64,000 nt of DNA, from assembly GCF_900094705.1 (NCBI RefSeq), contig NZ_FMAR01000003.1, positions 310,001-374,000 of the forward strand, written 5' to 3'. This DNA is from Chitinophaga costaii. GTDB taxonomy: Bacteria; Bacteroidota; Bacteroidia; Chitinophagales; Chitinophagaceae. The notes beneath the pieces are model-generated. The model made no database searches, was not told the origin of the DNA, and worked only from the letters and a program-made list of their open reading frames with translations. Positions 41,765-51,996 of this stretch are shown here, piece after piece (position 1 is the first letter of the stretch; each line of letters opens with the position of its first letter). Both the position numbers and the translations under genes were made by a program.

Positions 41765-44700
41765 GTGAAACATTCTAAAACTTTGGCATTCAGGCACATT
41801 TTCCAGCTTGGCCGTACCGGCTTTTTTTTCGGGCTCATCTGTCTTTGTGCTTTGGGTGCAAGTGCACAGCAAACTGCTTCACCCGATTATTCCCCGCTTG
41901 AATTTATTGAGAACAAAGGTCAATGGAGCCAGGATTTTTTGTACCAGGCAGACATGGGCGGAGGCATGGTATATCTCCGTAAAAACAGCTTTGTATTTTT
42001 TCTCCAGGATAAAAACGACTTCGATTTACTGCACGACTGGGTACATGGCCGGCCCAGCGGCGATTATATTCAGGACATTGGCAGCAAGCATGCCGGCGTA
42101 AAAAATAACAACCCCATTCCTTCGCCCATTGCACCCGCTTCGGGCAGCGGCGCGGGCGTGGGTCCCATGCCCAAAGTACGCGGACATGCTTATGAAGTAT
42201 CCTTTGCCGGTGCCAATCCCAACGCCACCCTGATCCCGGAAAAAGCCACTGAAGGCTATCGCAGCTACTTTATCGGGAACGACCCTACGAAATGGCGGGC
42301 TAATGTGCTCGCCTATAAAAACGTTACCTACCAGGCAATATACCCTAACGTGGATGTACGCGTATACTCCGAGGCGGCCCGGCTAAAATACGATCTGATC
42401 ATTGCGCCGGGAGGCCGGGTAGATGCGGTGAAGCTGGATTATGAACATACCAGTGGCGTGGAAATTAAAAAGGGCAACCTGGTTATTCATACCTCCGTGG
42501 GCGATGCTATAGAGCAGGCTCCCGTGGCTTATCAATATATCAATGATCAGCGTGTATCCGTTAACGTTAGTTACCAGTTAAAAAAAGGGCTGGTAGGTTT
42601 TAAGGTAAGTGGTGAGTACGACCCCGGATACCCGCTCATCATTGACCCCAATTATATTTTCTCTACCCTTTCCGGTTCCAGGGCAGACAACTGGGGTTTT
42701 ACTGCTACGTACGACAACCAGGGATATTTTTACGCTGGTGGTATTGTGATGGGGGTGGGCTACCCGGTAACCATGGGTGCTGTGCAAAGCAGCTATGGTG
42801 GCGGTACCGGCTCTCCCCCTTCGGATATATCCATTTCCAAATTCACACCCGATGGTACCAAACTGGTATACGCCACCTACCTGGGAGGCAGTAACCAGGA
42901 TCAACCCCACAGCCTAGTTGTAGACGGGCAGCACCAACTTATTATTGCCGGGCGTACCAACTCCGCAAACTTCCCTTACAAAACTGCCATTGGTCCCCGG
43001 GGCGGCTGGGATATTGCCGTGGTGAAGCTCAACGCCACCGGCACTGCGCTGGTAGGCTCCATCTCCATTGGTGGCAGCAATGCCGATGGGGTAAACGTGG
43101 CAGAAGAATCTACAGGGGCACTTACCACCTTGCGTAATTATGGCGATGGCTCCCGTAGTGAGGTGCTGCTGGACCCGGCCGGATTTATTTACCTGGCCAG
43201 CTGTACCCAGTCCCGCAACTTTCCCATCCGTGGCGGTTTTCAAACCAGCATAGGTGGAGAGCAGGATGGAGTGGTGCTGAAATTTGATCCGGATTGCTCC
43301 GCCCTGGTGTGGAGTAGTTACCTGGGGGGCAAGGCCAATGATGCGGCCTTTGTACTGGCGCTGCCTGATACCAAATCGGTGTATGTGGGCGGCGCCACAG
43401 CCAGTCCAGATTTCCCGGTGAAAGGCGCGGTGATCTCCAACACTTTCCAGGGTGGCGCCACGGATGGTTTTGTGGCCCACATTGCCGCAGACGGCAGCGC
43501 CATGCAGCAATCCACTTTTATCGGGTCAGACAATGGGGCAGCGGATATGCTGTATGGCCTGCAATTGGATGCCAATGGCTACCTCTACGCCATGGGTACC
43601 ACAGAGGGCAACTGGCCTTCTAAACAACCTGCCGGCACTCCCACATTCTACAACGATCATTCAAAACAGTTCATCGTAAAAATGCAGCCCGACCTGTCGG
43701 ACTACGTATATTCCACCACGTTTGGTAAGAAGGCCAATAATCCCAGTATTTCGCCCGTGGCATTCCTGGTGGATCGATGTGAAAATGTGTACGTATCTGG
43801 CTGGGGTGGCGATAAGGTGGTAAATGGCCTGGATGCAGGGTTTCCCAACTCCAACACCATAGGCCTGCCCCTGAAAAACCCGCTGCAAGCCACGACCGAC
43901 GGGAAAGATTTTTACTTTTTCGTGCTGAAGAAAGACGCCACCATGCAGCTCTATGGAAGTTACTTTGGGGGCAATGGGCTGTTTGAGCATGTAGATGGTG
44001 GCACCAGCCGTTTTGACCGCAACGGTATTATCTACCAGGCCATTTGCGCCGCCTGCCGGGCCGGCACCCCCCAGCCCCGCTATCCCACCACGCCGGGTGC
44101 TTACTCATCGGTACAGCCACAGGGTTGTAACCTGGCAGCCCTCAAAATATCCTTTAACCTGGATGGTATTAAAGCCAGCATAAAAACCATCAATCGTAAA
44201 TCCCACTACTGCGTGGGCGACAATATCACTTTCATAGATTCTACGCAGATGGCCGCTACCAGTTGGACCTGGGATTTTGACGACGGGGTGACGGTGGTTG
44301 GGAAAGACACCATCGGACACGCATTCCAAAAAGCCGGCGATTATAAAGTGCGCCTCATCAAATACGATCCTAACAGTTGTAATGTTTACGATACCGCTTA
44401 TTATACGGTGCGCATCCGGGAAGATCAGGCAAATGTAGCGACACAGTTTAAACGTTTACCCCCCTGCGGCAGTCTGTCATACGAGTTCATCAACCTTTCT
44501 GAAGCACCAAATGGCAAGCCGTTCACTAAAACCTCCTTTACCTGGGATTTTGACGATGGCAGCCCAATAGTAACCACAGACACTGCCACGCAGAGGCACA
44601 CCTTTGCACAGGAAGGTATTTACAACGTGCTGCTCACGCTCATTGACACTAATTATTGCAACGCGCCCGATGTAGATACCATCCCGCTGCGGGTGGCCAG

Positions 44701-45463
44701 CAACGTGGTGGCCAGTTTCTTTGTGCCGGATAGCGGCTGCGTACCGTTCACCTTTACGGTCAACAATACCACCAAAGGGGGACAGTTCTTTACCTGGACC
44801 TTTGGCGACGGCAGTACTTCTACCGATGCCTACCCAGTACATACCTACGGGCAAAAAGGGCAGTACCAGCTAAAAATGGTGGCCACTGATACGACCACCT
44901 GTAACCAAACAGATAGTATTACCAAAACCATTACCGTGGTAGCTGCGCCGGGGGCTAGTTTTAGCTTTTCCCCGGTGATTGCCAAGGTGAATACACCCAC
45001 CGTGTTTACCAACCTTTCCAGCCCCGACGCTACCAGTTTTATCTGGTCGTTTGGTGATGGTTCAGTGTCGGATGAAAGACAACCGGAACACCAGTACAAT
45101 AAAACCGGTACTTACGACGTATGTCTCACGGCTTTTAATGCGTTGGGCTGCGCCGATACGCTGTGCCAAAAGGTAAGCGCCATTGTAGTACCGCTCTTTG
45201 ACGTACCTTCGGCTTTCTCACCGAATGGCGATGGGCTGAACGATGTGTTGCTGGTAAAAGCATTCGGTGTAGAAAAGTTCGATCTGAAGATATTTAACCG
45301 GCAAGGGCAGTTGGTATTCCAAACCAACGACCCGCTGATTGGATGGAATGGCACCTTCAAAGGCGTGGCCCAGCCCATAGATGCATATGCCTATGCAGTG
45401 ACATTGCTCTTTACGGATGGAACCAAAGCCAGTAAGGCTGGTAGCGTGACCTTGCTGAAATGA
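41765..45463 (+). CDS. Giant T9SS type B cargo: ENKGQW domain, SBBP propeller, PKD repeats (copy A)
   Basis: A predicted secreted adhesin-like protein of 1232 residues. GTG 41765 (or GTG 41762) gives a signal peptide ('GLICLCALGASAQQ'). Domains in order are: an N-terminal domain opening 'PLEFIENKGQWSQDFLYQADM' (about 43-290); SBBP-type beta-propeller repeats (about 300-730, 'GSRADNWGFTATYDNQGYFY', 'YATYLGGSNQDQPHSLVVD', 'GWGGDK'); a Cys pair in 'AICAACRAG'; four PKD domains ('WTWDFDDGV', 'FTWDFDDGSP', 'FTWTFGDGST', 'FIWSFGDGSV', about 825-1120); and a type B sorting domain (last 90 residues, 'VPSAFSPNGDGLNDV', 'IFNRQGQLVF'). Export should need SprA and a PorP/SprF partner, such as the one at 49405. 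The target ligand is unknown. Confidence 0.88.
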   Translation: MKHSKTLAFRHIFQLGRTGFFFGLICLCALGASAQQTASPDYSPLEFIENKGQWSQDFLYQADMGGGMVYLRKNSFVFFLQDKNDFDLLHDWVHGRPSGDYIQDIGSKHAGVKNNNPIPSPIAPASGSGAGVGPMPKVRGHAYEVSFAGANPNATLIPEKATEGYRSYFIGNDPTKWRANVLAYKNVTYQAIYPNVDVRVYSEAARLKYDLIIAPGGRVDAVKLDYEHTSGVEIKKGNLVIHTSVGDAIEQAPVAYQYINDQRVSVNVSYQLKKGLVGFKVSGEYDPGYPLIIDPNYIFSTLSGSRADNWGFTATYDNQGYFYAGGIVMGVGYPVTMGAVQSSYGGGTGSPPSDISISKFTPDGTKLVYATYLGGSNQDQPHSLVVDGQHQLIIAGRTNSANFPYKTAIGPRGGWDIAVVKLNATGTALVGSISIGGSNADGVNVAEESTGALTTLRNYGDGSRSEVLLDPAGFIYLASCTQSRNFPIRGGFQTSIGGEQDGVVLKFDPDCSALVWSSYLGGKANDAAFVLALPDTKSVYVGGATASPDFPVKGAVISNTFQGGATDGFVAHIAADGSAMQQSTFIGSDNGAADMLYGLQLDANGYLYAMGTTEGNWPSKQPAGTPTFYNDHSKQFIVKMQPDLSDYVYSTTFGKKANNPSISPVAFLVDRCENVYVSGWGGDKVVNGLDAGFPNSNTIGLPLKNPLQATTDGKDFYFFVLKKDATMQLYGSYFGGNGLFEHVDGGTSRFDRNGIIYQAICAACRAGTPQPRYPTTPGAYSSVQPQGCNLAALKISFNLDGIKASIKTINRKSHYCVGDNITFIDSTQMAATSWTWDFDDGVTVVGKDTIGHAFQKAGDYKVRLIKYDPNSCNVYDTAYYTVRIREDQANVATQFKRLPPCGSLSYEFINLSEAPNGKPFTKTSFTWDFDDGSPIVTTDTATQRHTFAQEGIYNVLLTLIDTNYCNAPDVDTIPLRVASNVVASFFVPDSGCVPFTFTVNNTTKGGQFFTWTFGDGSTSTDAYPVHTYGQKGQYQLKMVATDTTTCNQTDSITKTITVVAAPGASFSFSPVIAKVNTPTVFTNLSSPDATSFIWSFGDGSVSDERQPEHQYNKTGTYDVCLTAFNALGCADTLCQKVSAIVVPLFDVPSAFSPNGDGLNDVLLVKAFGVEKFDLKIFNRQGQLVFQTNDPLIGWNGTFKGVAQPIDAYAYAVTLLFTDGTKASKAGSVTLLK

Positions 45464-45655
45464 GTATTGAAAGCAGCCATTTACCTTGCTTCCTACAACC
45501 GGCTAATATAAATGGATAGCCGCAGGTGCAAGGATCATTTAACCTGATATAATACGGTGATATAGCAGAAGGCCTATGCCCGAAGCCACAGAAACCATAT
45601 TAGCGCTGCTCTCGATTAACAAAAAAGGAGTGGATTGTTGCTATTGAACATTTTA

Positions 45656-45664
45656 TAATTTTTG
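45656..45664 (+). promoter_or_regulatory. -7-like element TAATTTTTG before the second cargo gene
   Basis: TAnnnTTTG ends two bases before GTG 45667. It predicts a transcript start near 45669 and a leader of about 20 bases to ATG 45691, favouring the ATG as start. Confidence 0.4.
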
Positions 45665-45690
45665 AGGTGAGGTGTTTTAAAACTATTTTA

Positions 45691-48600
45691 ATGGATCGGC
45701 CTTTGCGGAAGCACGTGGGTGCATTGCTGAATGTGCTTTTATGGTTAGGTATATTGCCGGTGTGCGCTCAGCAAGCCACTGTAATAACACGCCCGGTGAG
45801 TTATACACCGCTGGAATTTATCGAAAACAAAGGCCAGTGGATGGAAGACTATTTATACCAGGCAGATATGGGCGGCGGTAAGGTGTTCCTTAAAAAGAAC
45901 AGTTTCGTATTTTTCCTGCAAGACCCCGGCGATATGGAAAAGCTCCATAAATGGATGCATGGTAAGCCCCCGGCTGCCGACACCGGCATTGTGCTGGTAC
46001 CCAAAGGAAATGTACCGGTGGGCCTTGATTCCAAAGCAGTATCCAGCAGTGGCACCAATGAGAACGGTGCCGGTGTAGGTCCAGTACCCGCTGTGCGGGG
46101 GCATGCCTACGAAGTGGTGTTCCAGGGCGCTAATGCCAATCCAGCCATTGTACCGGACAAAGCCAGTGATACCCATCGCAACTATTTCATTGGAAACGAC
46201 TCTACCAAATGGCGGGCTAATGTACTGGCGTATAAAAACATCATCTACCAGCAACTGTATCCCAATATAGACCTCCATGTGTATTCCGAAGCCTCGGCGC
46301 TAAAATACGACCTGGTGGTAAACCCCGGTGCTAATATTAGCGCGGTACAACTGGCGTATAATTATGCCAACGGTGTGGAGATCAAAAAAAGTAACCTGTT
46401 GATTCATACCTCCATTGGCGATGTGATAGAGCAGGCCCCGGTAGCCTATCAATACGTGAATAATGAGCGTGTATCCGTAACCGTTAGTTACCAGTTAAAA
46501 AAGGGTGTCGTAAGTTTTAAAGTGGGTAAGGAGTACGACGCAGCTTACCCGCTGATCATTGATCCTAACTATATATTTTCTACTTTTACCGGCTCCCGTG
46601 CAGACAACTGGGGCTTTACTGCCACCTACGACGACCAGGGTTATTTTTACGCGGGCGGCATTGTGGCGGATAATGGTTATCCCGTTACCATGGGTGCAGT
46701 TCAAAGCAGCTATGCCGGCGGTACTTCCCAAGGCATTCCCGGCGATATCGGTATTTCTAAATTTACGCCCGATGGCACCAAGCTGGTATATGCCACCTAC
46801 ATTGGTGGCAATGGACTGGACGAGCCGCATAGTCTGATTGTAGACAGCCAGCAACAACTAGTTATGTCCGGACGCACCCACTCTTCTAACTTTCCGGGTA
46901 AGACACTGATAGGTCCTCGCGGCGACTGGGATATTGTGATGGTGAAGTTCAATGCCACGGCCACGGCGCTGGTAGGCTCCATGGTTATTGGCGGCAGCAA
47001 TGCAGACGGGGTAAACATTAACCAGGAAGGCGGTGAGTTTAAGACCACTGCGCGCAATTATGGCGATGGGGCCCGCAGTGAAGTATTGCTCGACCCTGCC
47101 GGGTTTATCTACCTGGCCAGTTGTACGACGTCTGCCAACTTCCCGGTGAGCGGTGGCTTCCAGAGCACCATTGGCGGCGCACAGGATGGGGTGGTGCTTA
47201 AGATCAATCCTACCTGTAGTGGCATTGTGTGGAGCAGCTTCCTGGGCGGATCCAATGATGATGCAGCCTTTGTACTGGCTATTCCCGACCTCAAATCTAT
47301 CTATGTAGGCGGGGCCACGGCCAGCTCCAATTTCAAGACCGTGGGTACGGTGATCGCTTCTTCCTTCCGGGGTGGCCAAACGGATGGTTTTATTACCCAT
47401 ATCTCTGCAGACGGCAAGAGCATCCTGCAATCCACTTTTCTGGGCAGCGATAACGAAGCCGCCGACATGTTGTACGGTTTGCAAATGGATGCTAATGGTT
47501 ATGTGTATGCCATGGGTACTACGGAGGGCAACTGGCCTATCCGCCAGCCCACAGGAACTACAACTTTTTATAACGATAATTCCAAACAATACATCGCTAA
47601 AATAAAACCCGACCTTTCCGATTTTGTATATTCCACCACCTTTGGTAAGAAGGCCAATGATCCCAGTATATCGCCCGTGGCCTTCCTGGTAGACCGTTGT
47701 GAGAACGTTTATGTATCCGGCTGGGGGGGCGATAAAACAGTGGGGGGCATTGATGTTGGTTTCCCTAATTCCAATACCACTGGTTTGCCGCTGAAATCGC
47801 CGCTACAAAGGACTACAGACGGGAAGGATTTTTATTTCTTTGTACTGCAGCGCGATGCAAGGGGCATTTTGTTTGGTAGCTACTTTGGCGGCAACGGGTT
47901 GTTCGAGCATGTGGATGGAGGGACCAGCCGTTTTGACCGCAACGGTATTATCTACCAGGCCATTTGCGCCGCATGTTATGTAAATCCGCCACAGCCGCGC
48001 TTTCCTACCACCCCAGGTGCCTATGCCTCTACAAAAGACCCGAATGTGGATTGCAACCTGGCCGCCCTCAAAATTTCCTTTAACCTGGATGGAATTAAAG
48101 CCGGTATTGCAAGCATTGGCCGTAAAAGCCACTTCTGCCTTGGCGATCCCATTACCTTTGTAGATACCACCCAATCGGCTGCCCAGAGCTGGACCTGGAA
48201 TTTCGGAGATGGATCGGCAGATACTACCGGCACAATCGATACGGTAGAGCATACCTACACGCAGAATGGCGATTACACCGTACGCCTTATTAAATATGAT
48301 CCCAACGCCTGTAATCTTTATGATACGGCTTATTATAATGTACGGGTTCGCACGGACAAAGCCAATGTGTCCGGCCTGGCCATCCGGCAGCCACCTTGTG
48401 GCAGCCTTACCTACCGCTTTGATAACCTGTCTGTAGCCCCCGGCAACAAGCCTTTTACTAATACCTCCTTCACCTGGGATTTTGGCGATGGCAGCCCGTT
48501 GGTTACTACCGATACTACTCACCAGATGCACAGTTATGCGCAGGAAGGCATCTACAATGTGTTGCTTTCCCTCGTCGATACCAACTATTGCAACACACCC

Positions 48601-49395
48601 GATATCGACACCATTCCCCTGCGTGTAGCGGCCAATGTGGTGGCCTCTTACGTGGTGCCAGATAGTGGTTGCGCACCGCTTACCGTGAATTTTAATAACA
48701 CCACGAAGGGAGGGCTAACTTTTTCCTGGGATTTCGGCAATGGACAAACTTCTACCGAAGCTTATCCTGTAACCACCTACCTGGATCCCGGCACCTACAC
48801 GGTGAAGATGTATGCTTACGACAGCACCACCTGCAACGGGGTAGATAGTACCACCAGCACCATTACCGTAGTGCCGCCGCCGGTGGCCGGCTTTAGTTAT
48901 GCCCCTGTGATAGCCCAGGTAAATACGCCTACGAAATTTACTAACAGTTCCAGCTCGGATGCGGTACAATTTCTGTGGTCGTTTGGGGACGGACAGGTTT
49001 CGGCAGAGACCAATCCGGAGCATCAATACAACACTACCGGTACTTTTGATGCTTGTTTAATTGCCACCAATGCTACCGGATGCCTGGATACATTGTGCCA
49101 GAAAGTAAGCGCCATCATTGTGCCACTGTTTGACGTACCTTCTGCTTTTTCACCCAATGGCGATGGGCTCAATGATGTGTTCCTGGTAAAAGCATTTGGA
49201 GTCGATAATTTTGAAATGAAAATATTTAACCGTCAGGGACAGTTGGTGTTCCAGAGCAATGATCCGCGAATAGGCTGGGATGGTAAGTATAAAGGTGCCG
49301 CACAACCCATGGATGCTTATGCTTACGAGGTAACGCTGGTATTTACCGACGGTACCAAGGCCAATAAAGCTGGCAGTGTAACTTTACTTAGATAA
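45691..49395 (+). CDS. Giant T9SS type B cargo, tandem paralogue (copy B)
   Basis: A protein of 1234 residues with the same domain order as the gene 227 bases upstream: signal peptide ('LLWLGILPVCAQQ'), 'PLEFIENKGQWMEDYLYQADM', SBBP propeller ('YATYIGGNGLDEPHSLIVD'), 'AICAACYVN', four PKD domains ('WTWNFGDGSA', 'FTWDFGDGSP', 'FSWDFGNGQT', 'FLWSFGDGQV') and the type B sorting domain. The two proteins are collinear over nearly their whole length. ATG 45691 is preferred to GTG 45667 because of the -7-like element just upstream. Its stop lies 9 bases before the PorP/SprF gene, so those two are very likely one operon. It is probably an adhesin or matrix protein; the ligand is unknown. Confidence 0.88.
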   Translation: MDRPLRKHVGALLNVLLWLGILPVCAQQATVITRPVSYTPLEFIENKGQWMEDYLYQADMGGGKVFLKKNSFVFFLQDPGDMEKLHKWMHGKPPAADTGIVLVPKGNVPVGLDSKAVSSSGTNENGAGVGPVPAVRGHAYEVVFQGANANPAIVPDKASDTHRNYFIGNDSTKWRANVLAYKNIIYQQLYPNIDLHVYSEASALKYDLVVNPGANISAVQLAYNYANGVEIKKSNLLIHTSIGDVIEQAPVAYQYVNNERVSVTVSYQLKKGVVSFKVGKEYDAAYPLIIDPNYIFSTFTGSRADNWGFTATYDDQGYFYAGGIVADNGYPVTMGAVQSSYAGGTSQGIPGDIGISKFTPDGTKLVYATYIGGNGLDEPHSLIVDSQQQLVMSGRTHSSNFPGKTLIGPRGDWDIVMVKFNATATALVGSMVIGGSNADGVNINQEGGEFKTTARNYGDGARSEVLLDPAGFIYLASCTTSANFPVSGGFQSTIGGAQDGVVLKINPTCSGIVWSSFLGGSNDDAAFVLAIPDLKSIYVGGATASSNFKTVGTVIASSFRGGQTDGFITHISADGKSILQSTFLGSDNEAADMLYGLQMDANGYVYAMGTTEGNWPIRQPTGTTTFYNDNSKQYIAKIKPDLSDFVYSTTFGKKANDPSISPVAFLVDRCENVYVSGWGGDKTVGGIDVGFPNSNTTGLPLKSPLQRTTDGKDFYFFVLQRDARGILFGSYFGGNGLFEHVDGGTSRFDRNGIIYQAICAACYVNPPQPRFPTTPGAYASTKDPNVDCNLAALKISFNLDGIKAGIASIGRKSHFCLGDPITFVDTTQSAAQSWTWNFGDGSADTTGTIDTVEHTYTQNGDYTVRLIKYDPNACNLYDTAYYNVRVRTDKANVSGLAIRQPPCGSLTYRFDNLSVAPGNKPFTNTSFTWDFGDGSPLVTTDTTHQMHSYAQEGIYNVLLSLVDTNYCNTPDIDTIPLRVAANVVASYVVPDSGCAPLTVNFNNTTKGGLTFSWDFGNGQTSTEAYPVTTYLDPGTYTVKMYAYDSTTCNGVDSTTSTITVVPPPVAGFSYAPVIAQVNTPTKFTNSSSSDAVQFLWSFGDGQVSAETNPEHQYNTTGTFDACLIATNATGCLDTLCQKVSAIIVPLFDVPSAFSPNGDGLNDVFLVKAFGVDNFEMKIFNRQGQLVFQSNDPRIGWDGKYKGAAQPMDAYAYEVTLVFTDGTKANKAGSVTLLR

Positions 49396-49404
49396 TGCTG
49401 TAAC

Positions 49405-50427
49405 ATGAAAGCGCTCGTTCAATTTTTAGCCGGCCTGGGAGTGATGCTGATAGCGGTTCTGCCATTATCTGCACAAGACCTCCATTTTTCACAGTTTTAC
49501 AATTCACCCCTGCTCACCAACCCGGCCAATACCGGATTTATTCCGGACGGCAACTACCGCCTGGGCGTAAACTACCGGGATCAGTGGAGCAGCATACCGG
49601 TGCCTTATAAAACGATGTCGGCATTCGGCGATTTCCAGTTACTGCGCGACCGCCTGGAATATGGTTGGCTGGGTGTAGGCGGTGTTATACTGCGCGATGT
49701 GGCCGGGGCTGGCGATCTTACTTCCACCAAAGCCTATGGCTCCATTGCCTATCACCAGTTGCTGGGGCAAAGCAGCCTGTTGTCGCTGGGTTTTAACGGG
49801 GGCATTGCCAACAAACATGTAGACATCACCAAACTTACTTTCGGCGATCAGTGGAACGGACAGTTCTTCGACGCCGCCGTACCCACCGCAGAGCCTATTC
49901 AGAATAACCATGTAAATTATTTCGACTTGCAGGTGGGCATGAACTATGCTTATTTTCCCACCGAAAATATTTATGTGAATGTAGGCGTGTCCGTACAGCA
50001 CCTTAATCATCCAAGAGAATCTTTTTACAACACCGACAATGAAATAGCCCGCCGCTACATTGGCTTCCTGAATGCCAGTATAAAACTCAGTGATAAAGTA
50101 ATTGTAAATCCCGGTGGCTATTACAGTTGGCAGACCAAAAGCACGGAACTGGTGCTGGGTGCCAATGTAGCTTATAACCTTTCCGGTGATGGGGTGCAAC
50201 AGCTTTATGGCGGTGCCTATTTCCGCGCCCACGATGCCGCCATCCTGATGGTGGGCTACCAGTTGCAACAGGTAAAGCTCAATTTCAGCTATGATGTTAC
50301 TACCTCCTCGCTGGCGGTAAATAATGGCCGGCAGGGTGCTTACGAGATTGGCCTGGTGTACACCGGCCTGTATACTAACCGCAGCTTCAGTAGTGCACGC
50401 CGGTCTACCATTTGCCCATCTTTTTAA
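49405..50427 (+). CDS. PorP/SprF-family T9SS outer-membrane protein
   Basis: A 340-residue outer-membrane barrel needed, by analogy with SprF for SprB, to export or retain type B T9SS cargo. A signal peptide ends near 'LPLSAQ'. The family signature follows directly: 'DLHFSQFYNSPLLTNPANTG', 'YRLGVNYRDQWSSIPVPYKT', then beta strands such as 'VNVGVSVQHLNHP' and 'PGGYYSWQTKSTELVLGANV'. The last part has 'AYEIGLVYTG'. It lies 9 bases after cargo copy B, the usual cargo-then-partner order, so it most likely serves the two giant proteins and perhaps the cargo at 12426. Confidence 0.92.
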   Translation: MKALVQFLAGLGVMLIAVLPLSAQDLHFSQFYNSPLLTNPANTGFIPDGNYRLGVNYRDQWSSIPVPYKTMSAFGDFQLLRDRLEYGWLGVGGVILRDVAGAGDLTSTKAYGSIAYHQLLGQSSLLSLGFNGGIANKHVDITKLTFGDQWNGQFFDAAVPTAEPIQNNHVNYFDLQVGMNYAYFPTENIYVNVGVSVQHLNHPRESFYNTDNEIARRYIGFLNASIKLSDKVIVNPGGYYSWQTKSTELVLGANVAYNLSGDGVQQLYGGAYFRAHDAAILMVGYQLQQVKLNFSYDVTTSSLAVNNGRQGAYEIGLVYTGLYTNRSFSSARRSTICPSF

Positions 50428-50456
50428 AGGCCTTGCACTTTTATTATCTTTAGCCC

Positions 50457-51863
50457 ATGAACTATTTCAGTACGGTAAATGATGCACACCTGGAGGCATT
50501 CCGCGCGCTACTTGGCGAAGCTTTTGTGCTGACCGATCCGGATAACCTGGCGCACTACGCCCACGATGAAACTGAAGACCTGCACTTCCTGCCCTCCGTA
50601 GTGCTGAAGCCCAATACCACCGAGCAGGTAAGCCGCATCATGGAATGGTGTACCCAATATCATTTGCCCGTAACGCCCCGTGGTGGCGGCACCGGGCTGA
50701 GTGGGGGTGCTCTGCCCCAGTATGGTGGCGTACTGCTGTCTATGGAACGTTTTAACCGCATTATCCATATAGACGAACGCAATTTGCAGGTGACCACCGA
50801 GCCGGGGGTGATTACCGAAGTATTGCAAAACGCGGTGAAAGAAAAAGGTCTCTTCTATCCGCCCGATCCCAGCAGCCGTGGCACTTGTTTTATCGGTGGG
50901 AATATTGCTGAAAACAGCGGCGGTCCTAAAGCAGTGAAATACGGCGTGGTAAAAGATTATGTGCTGAACCTGGAACTGGTATTGCCCTCCGGCGAAGTGA
51001 TCTGGACTGGGGCCAGCGTTTTGAAAAACGCAACCGGTTATAACCTTACGCAATTGATAGTAGGCAGTGAAGGAACACTGGGCATTGTTACCAAAATTGT
51101 ACTGCGCCTCATTCCCCTGCCCAAGCACGACCTGCTGATGCTGGTGCCTTTCCGCTCCGCAGAAAATGCCTGTGCAGCGGTGAGCGCTATCTTCCGCGCG
51201 GGCTACACCCCCTCGGCCATGGAGTTTATGGAACGCGATGCACTGGAGTGGGCCGTGAAATATGTAGACAATACATCCGTACCCATCTCCGCCGATGTGC
51301 AGGCTCACCTGCTCATAGAAGTAGATGGCAACTACCCAGAACTGCTGATGCAGGAAATGGAAGGCATTGCCGGCATTGTTACAGAATTCGATTGCGGGGA
51401 AATACTTTTTGCAGATGATTCCGTACAGAAAGATTCCCTCTGGAAACTGCGCCGCCGCGTGGCCGAAGCCGTAAAATCAAACTCTGTGTATAAGGAGGAA
51501 GATACCGTGGTGCCCCGCGCAGCACTGCCCGTGCTGCTGAAAGGGGTGAAAGAAATAGGCCGCCGCTACGGATTTCATTCCGTGTGTTACGGCCACGCCG
51601 GCGATGGCAACCTGCACGTGAATATTATAAAAGGCAACCTTACGGAAGCGCAGTGGAATGGCTCATTAACCCAAGGCATTACTGAAATTTTTGAACTGGT
51701 AAAATCCCTGGGCGGCACCATTTCCGGCGAACACGGCATAGGCTTGGTGCAAAAACCCTACATGCACATCCTATTCCCCGAAGTAAGCCTGCACCTCATG
51801 CGCCAAATCAAAAAAGTTTTTGATCCCACCGGCATCCTGAACCCAGGAAAGATTTTTGATTAG
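50457..51863 (+). CDS. FAD-linked oxidase, D-2-hydroxyacid dehydrogenase / GlcD-like
   Basis: A 468-residue flavoprotein of the vanillyl-alcohol oxidase superfamily. The N-terminal FAD domain shows 'VTPRGGGTGLSGGALPQYGG', 'TTEPGVITEVLQNAVKEKG', 'PPDPSSRGTCFIGGNIAENSGG' and 'NATGYNLTQLIVGSEGTLGI'. The C-terminal cap has 'RRYGFHSVCYGHAGDGNLHVNI', 'GTISGEHGIGLVQK' and 'FDPTGILNPGKIF'. These fit GlcD and D-lactate dehydrogenase types, which oxidise 2-hydroxy acids to keto acids. glcE/glcF partners are not adjacent, so glycolate oxidase is less likely than a single-subunit D-lactate or D-2-hydroxyglutarate enzyme. A weak -7 box (TATCTTTA) ends four bases before the ATG. Confidence 0.9.
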   Translation: MNYFSTVNDAHLEAFRALLGEAFVLTDPDNLAHYAHDETEDLHFLPSVVLKPNTTEQVSRIMEWCTQYHLPVTPRGGGTGLSGGALPQYGGVLLSMERFNRIIHIDERNLQVTTEPGVITEVLQNAVKEKGLFYPPDPSSRGTCFIGGNIAENSGGPKAVKYGVVKDYVLNLELVLPSGEVIWTGASVLKNATGYNLTQLIVGSEGTLGIVTKIVLRLIPLPKHDLLMLVPFRSAENACAAVSAIFRAGYTPSAMEFMERDALEWAVKYVDNTSVPISADVQAHLLIEVDGNYPELLMQEMEGIAGIVTEFDCGEILFADDSVQKDSLWKLRRRVAEAVKSNSVYKEEDTVVPRAALPVLLKGVKEIGRRYGFHSVCYGHAGDGNLHVNIIKGNLTEAQWNGSLTQGITEIFELVKSLGGTISGEHGIGLVQKPYMHILFPEVSLHLMRQIKKVFDPTGILNPGKIFD

Positions 51864-51996
51864 CCACATTAAACTACTTTTGCAATAATTGATCAAATAG
51901 CGCCTGCGGGCCATTACACCCATTCCAGGCAACGCACACCGTGCCGGAATGTATAACAGGTAATCATACCCCAGGCTTTTGTAAAAATCTTATCTC

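Noticed and set aside
41765..49395. Repeats in the tandem cargo genes as a CRISPR-like or satellite array
   Set aside because: The repeats are coding PKD and propeller domains of two paralogous genes, not short identical units with spacers.
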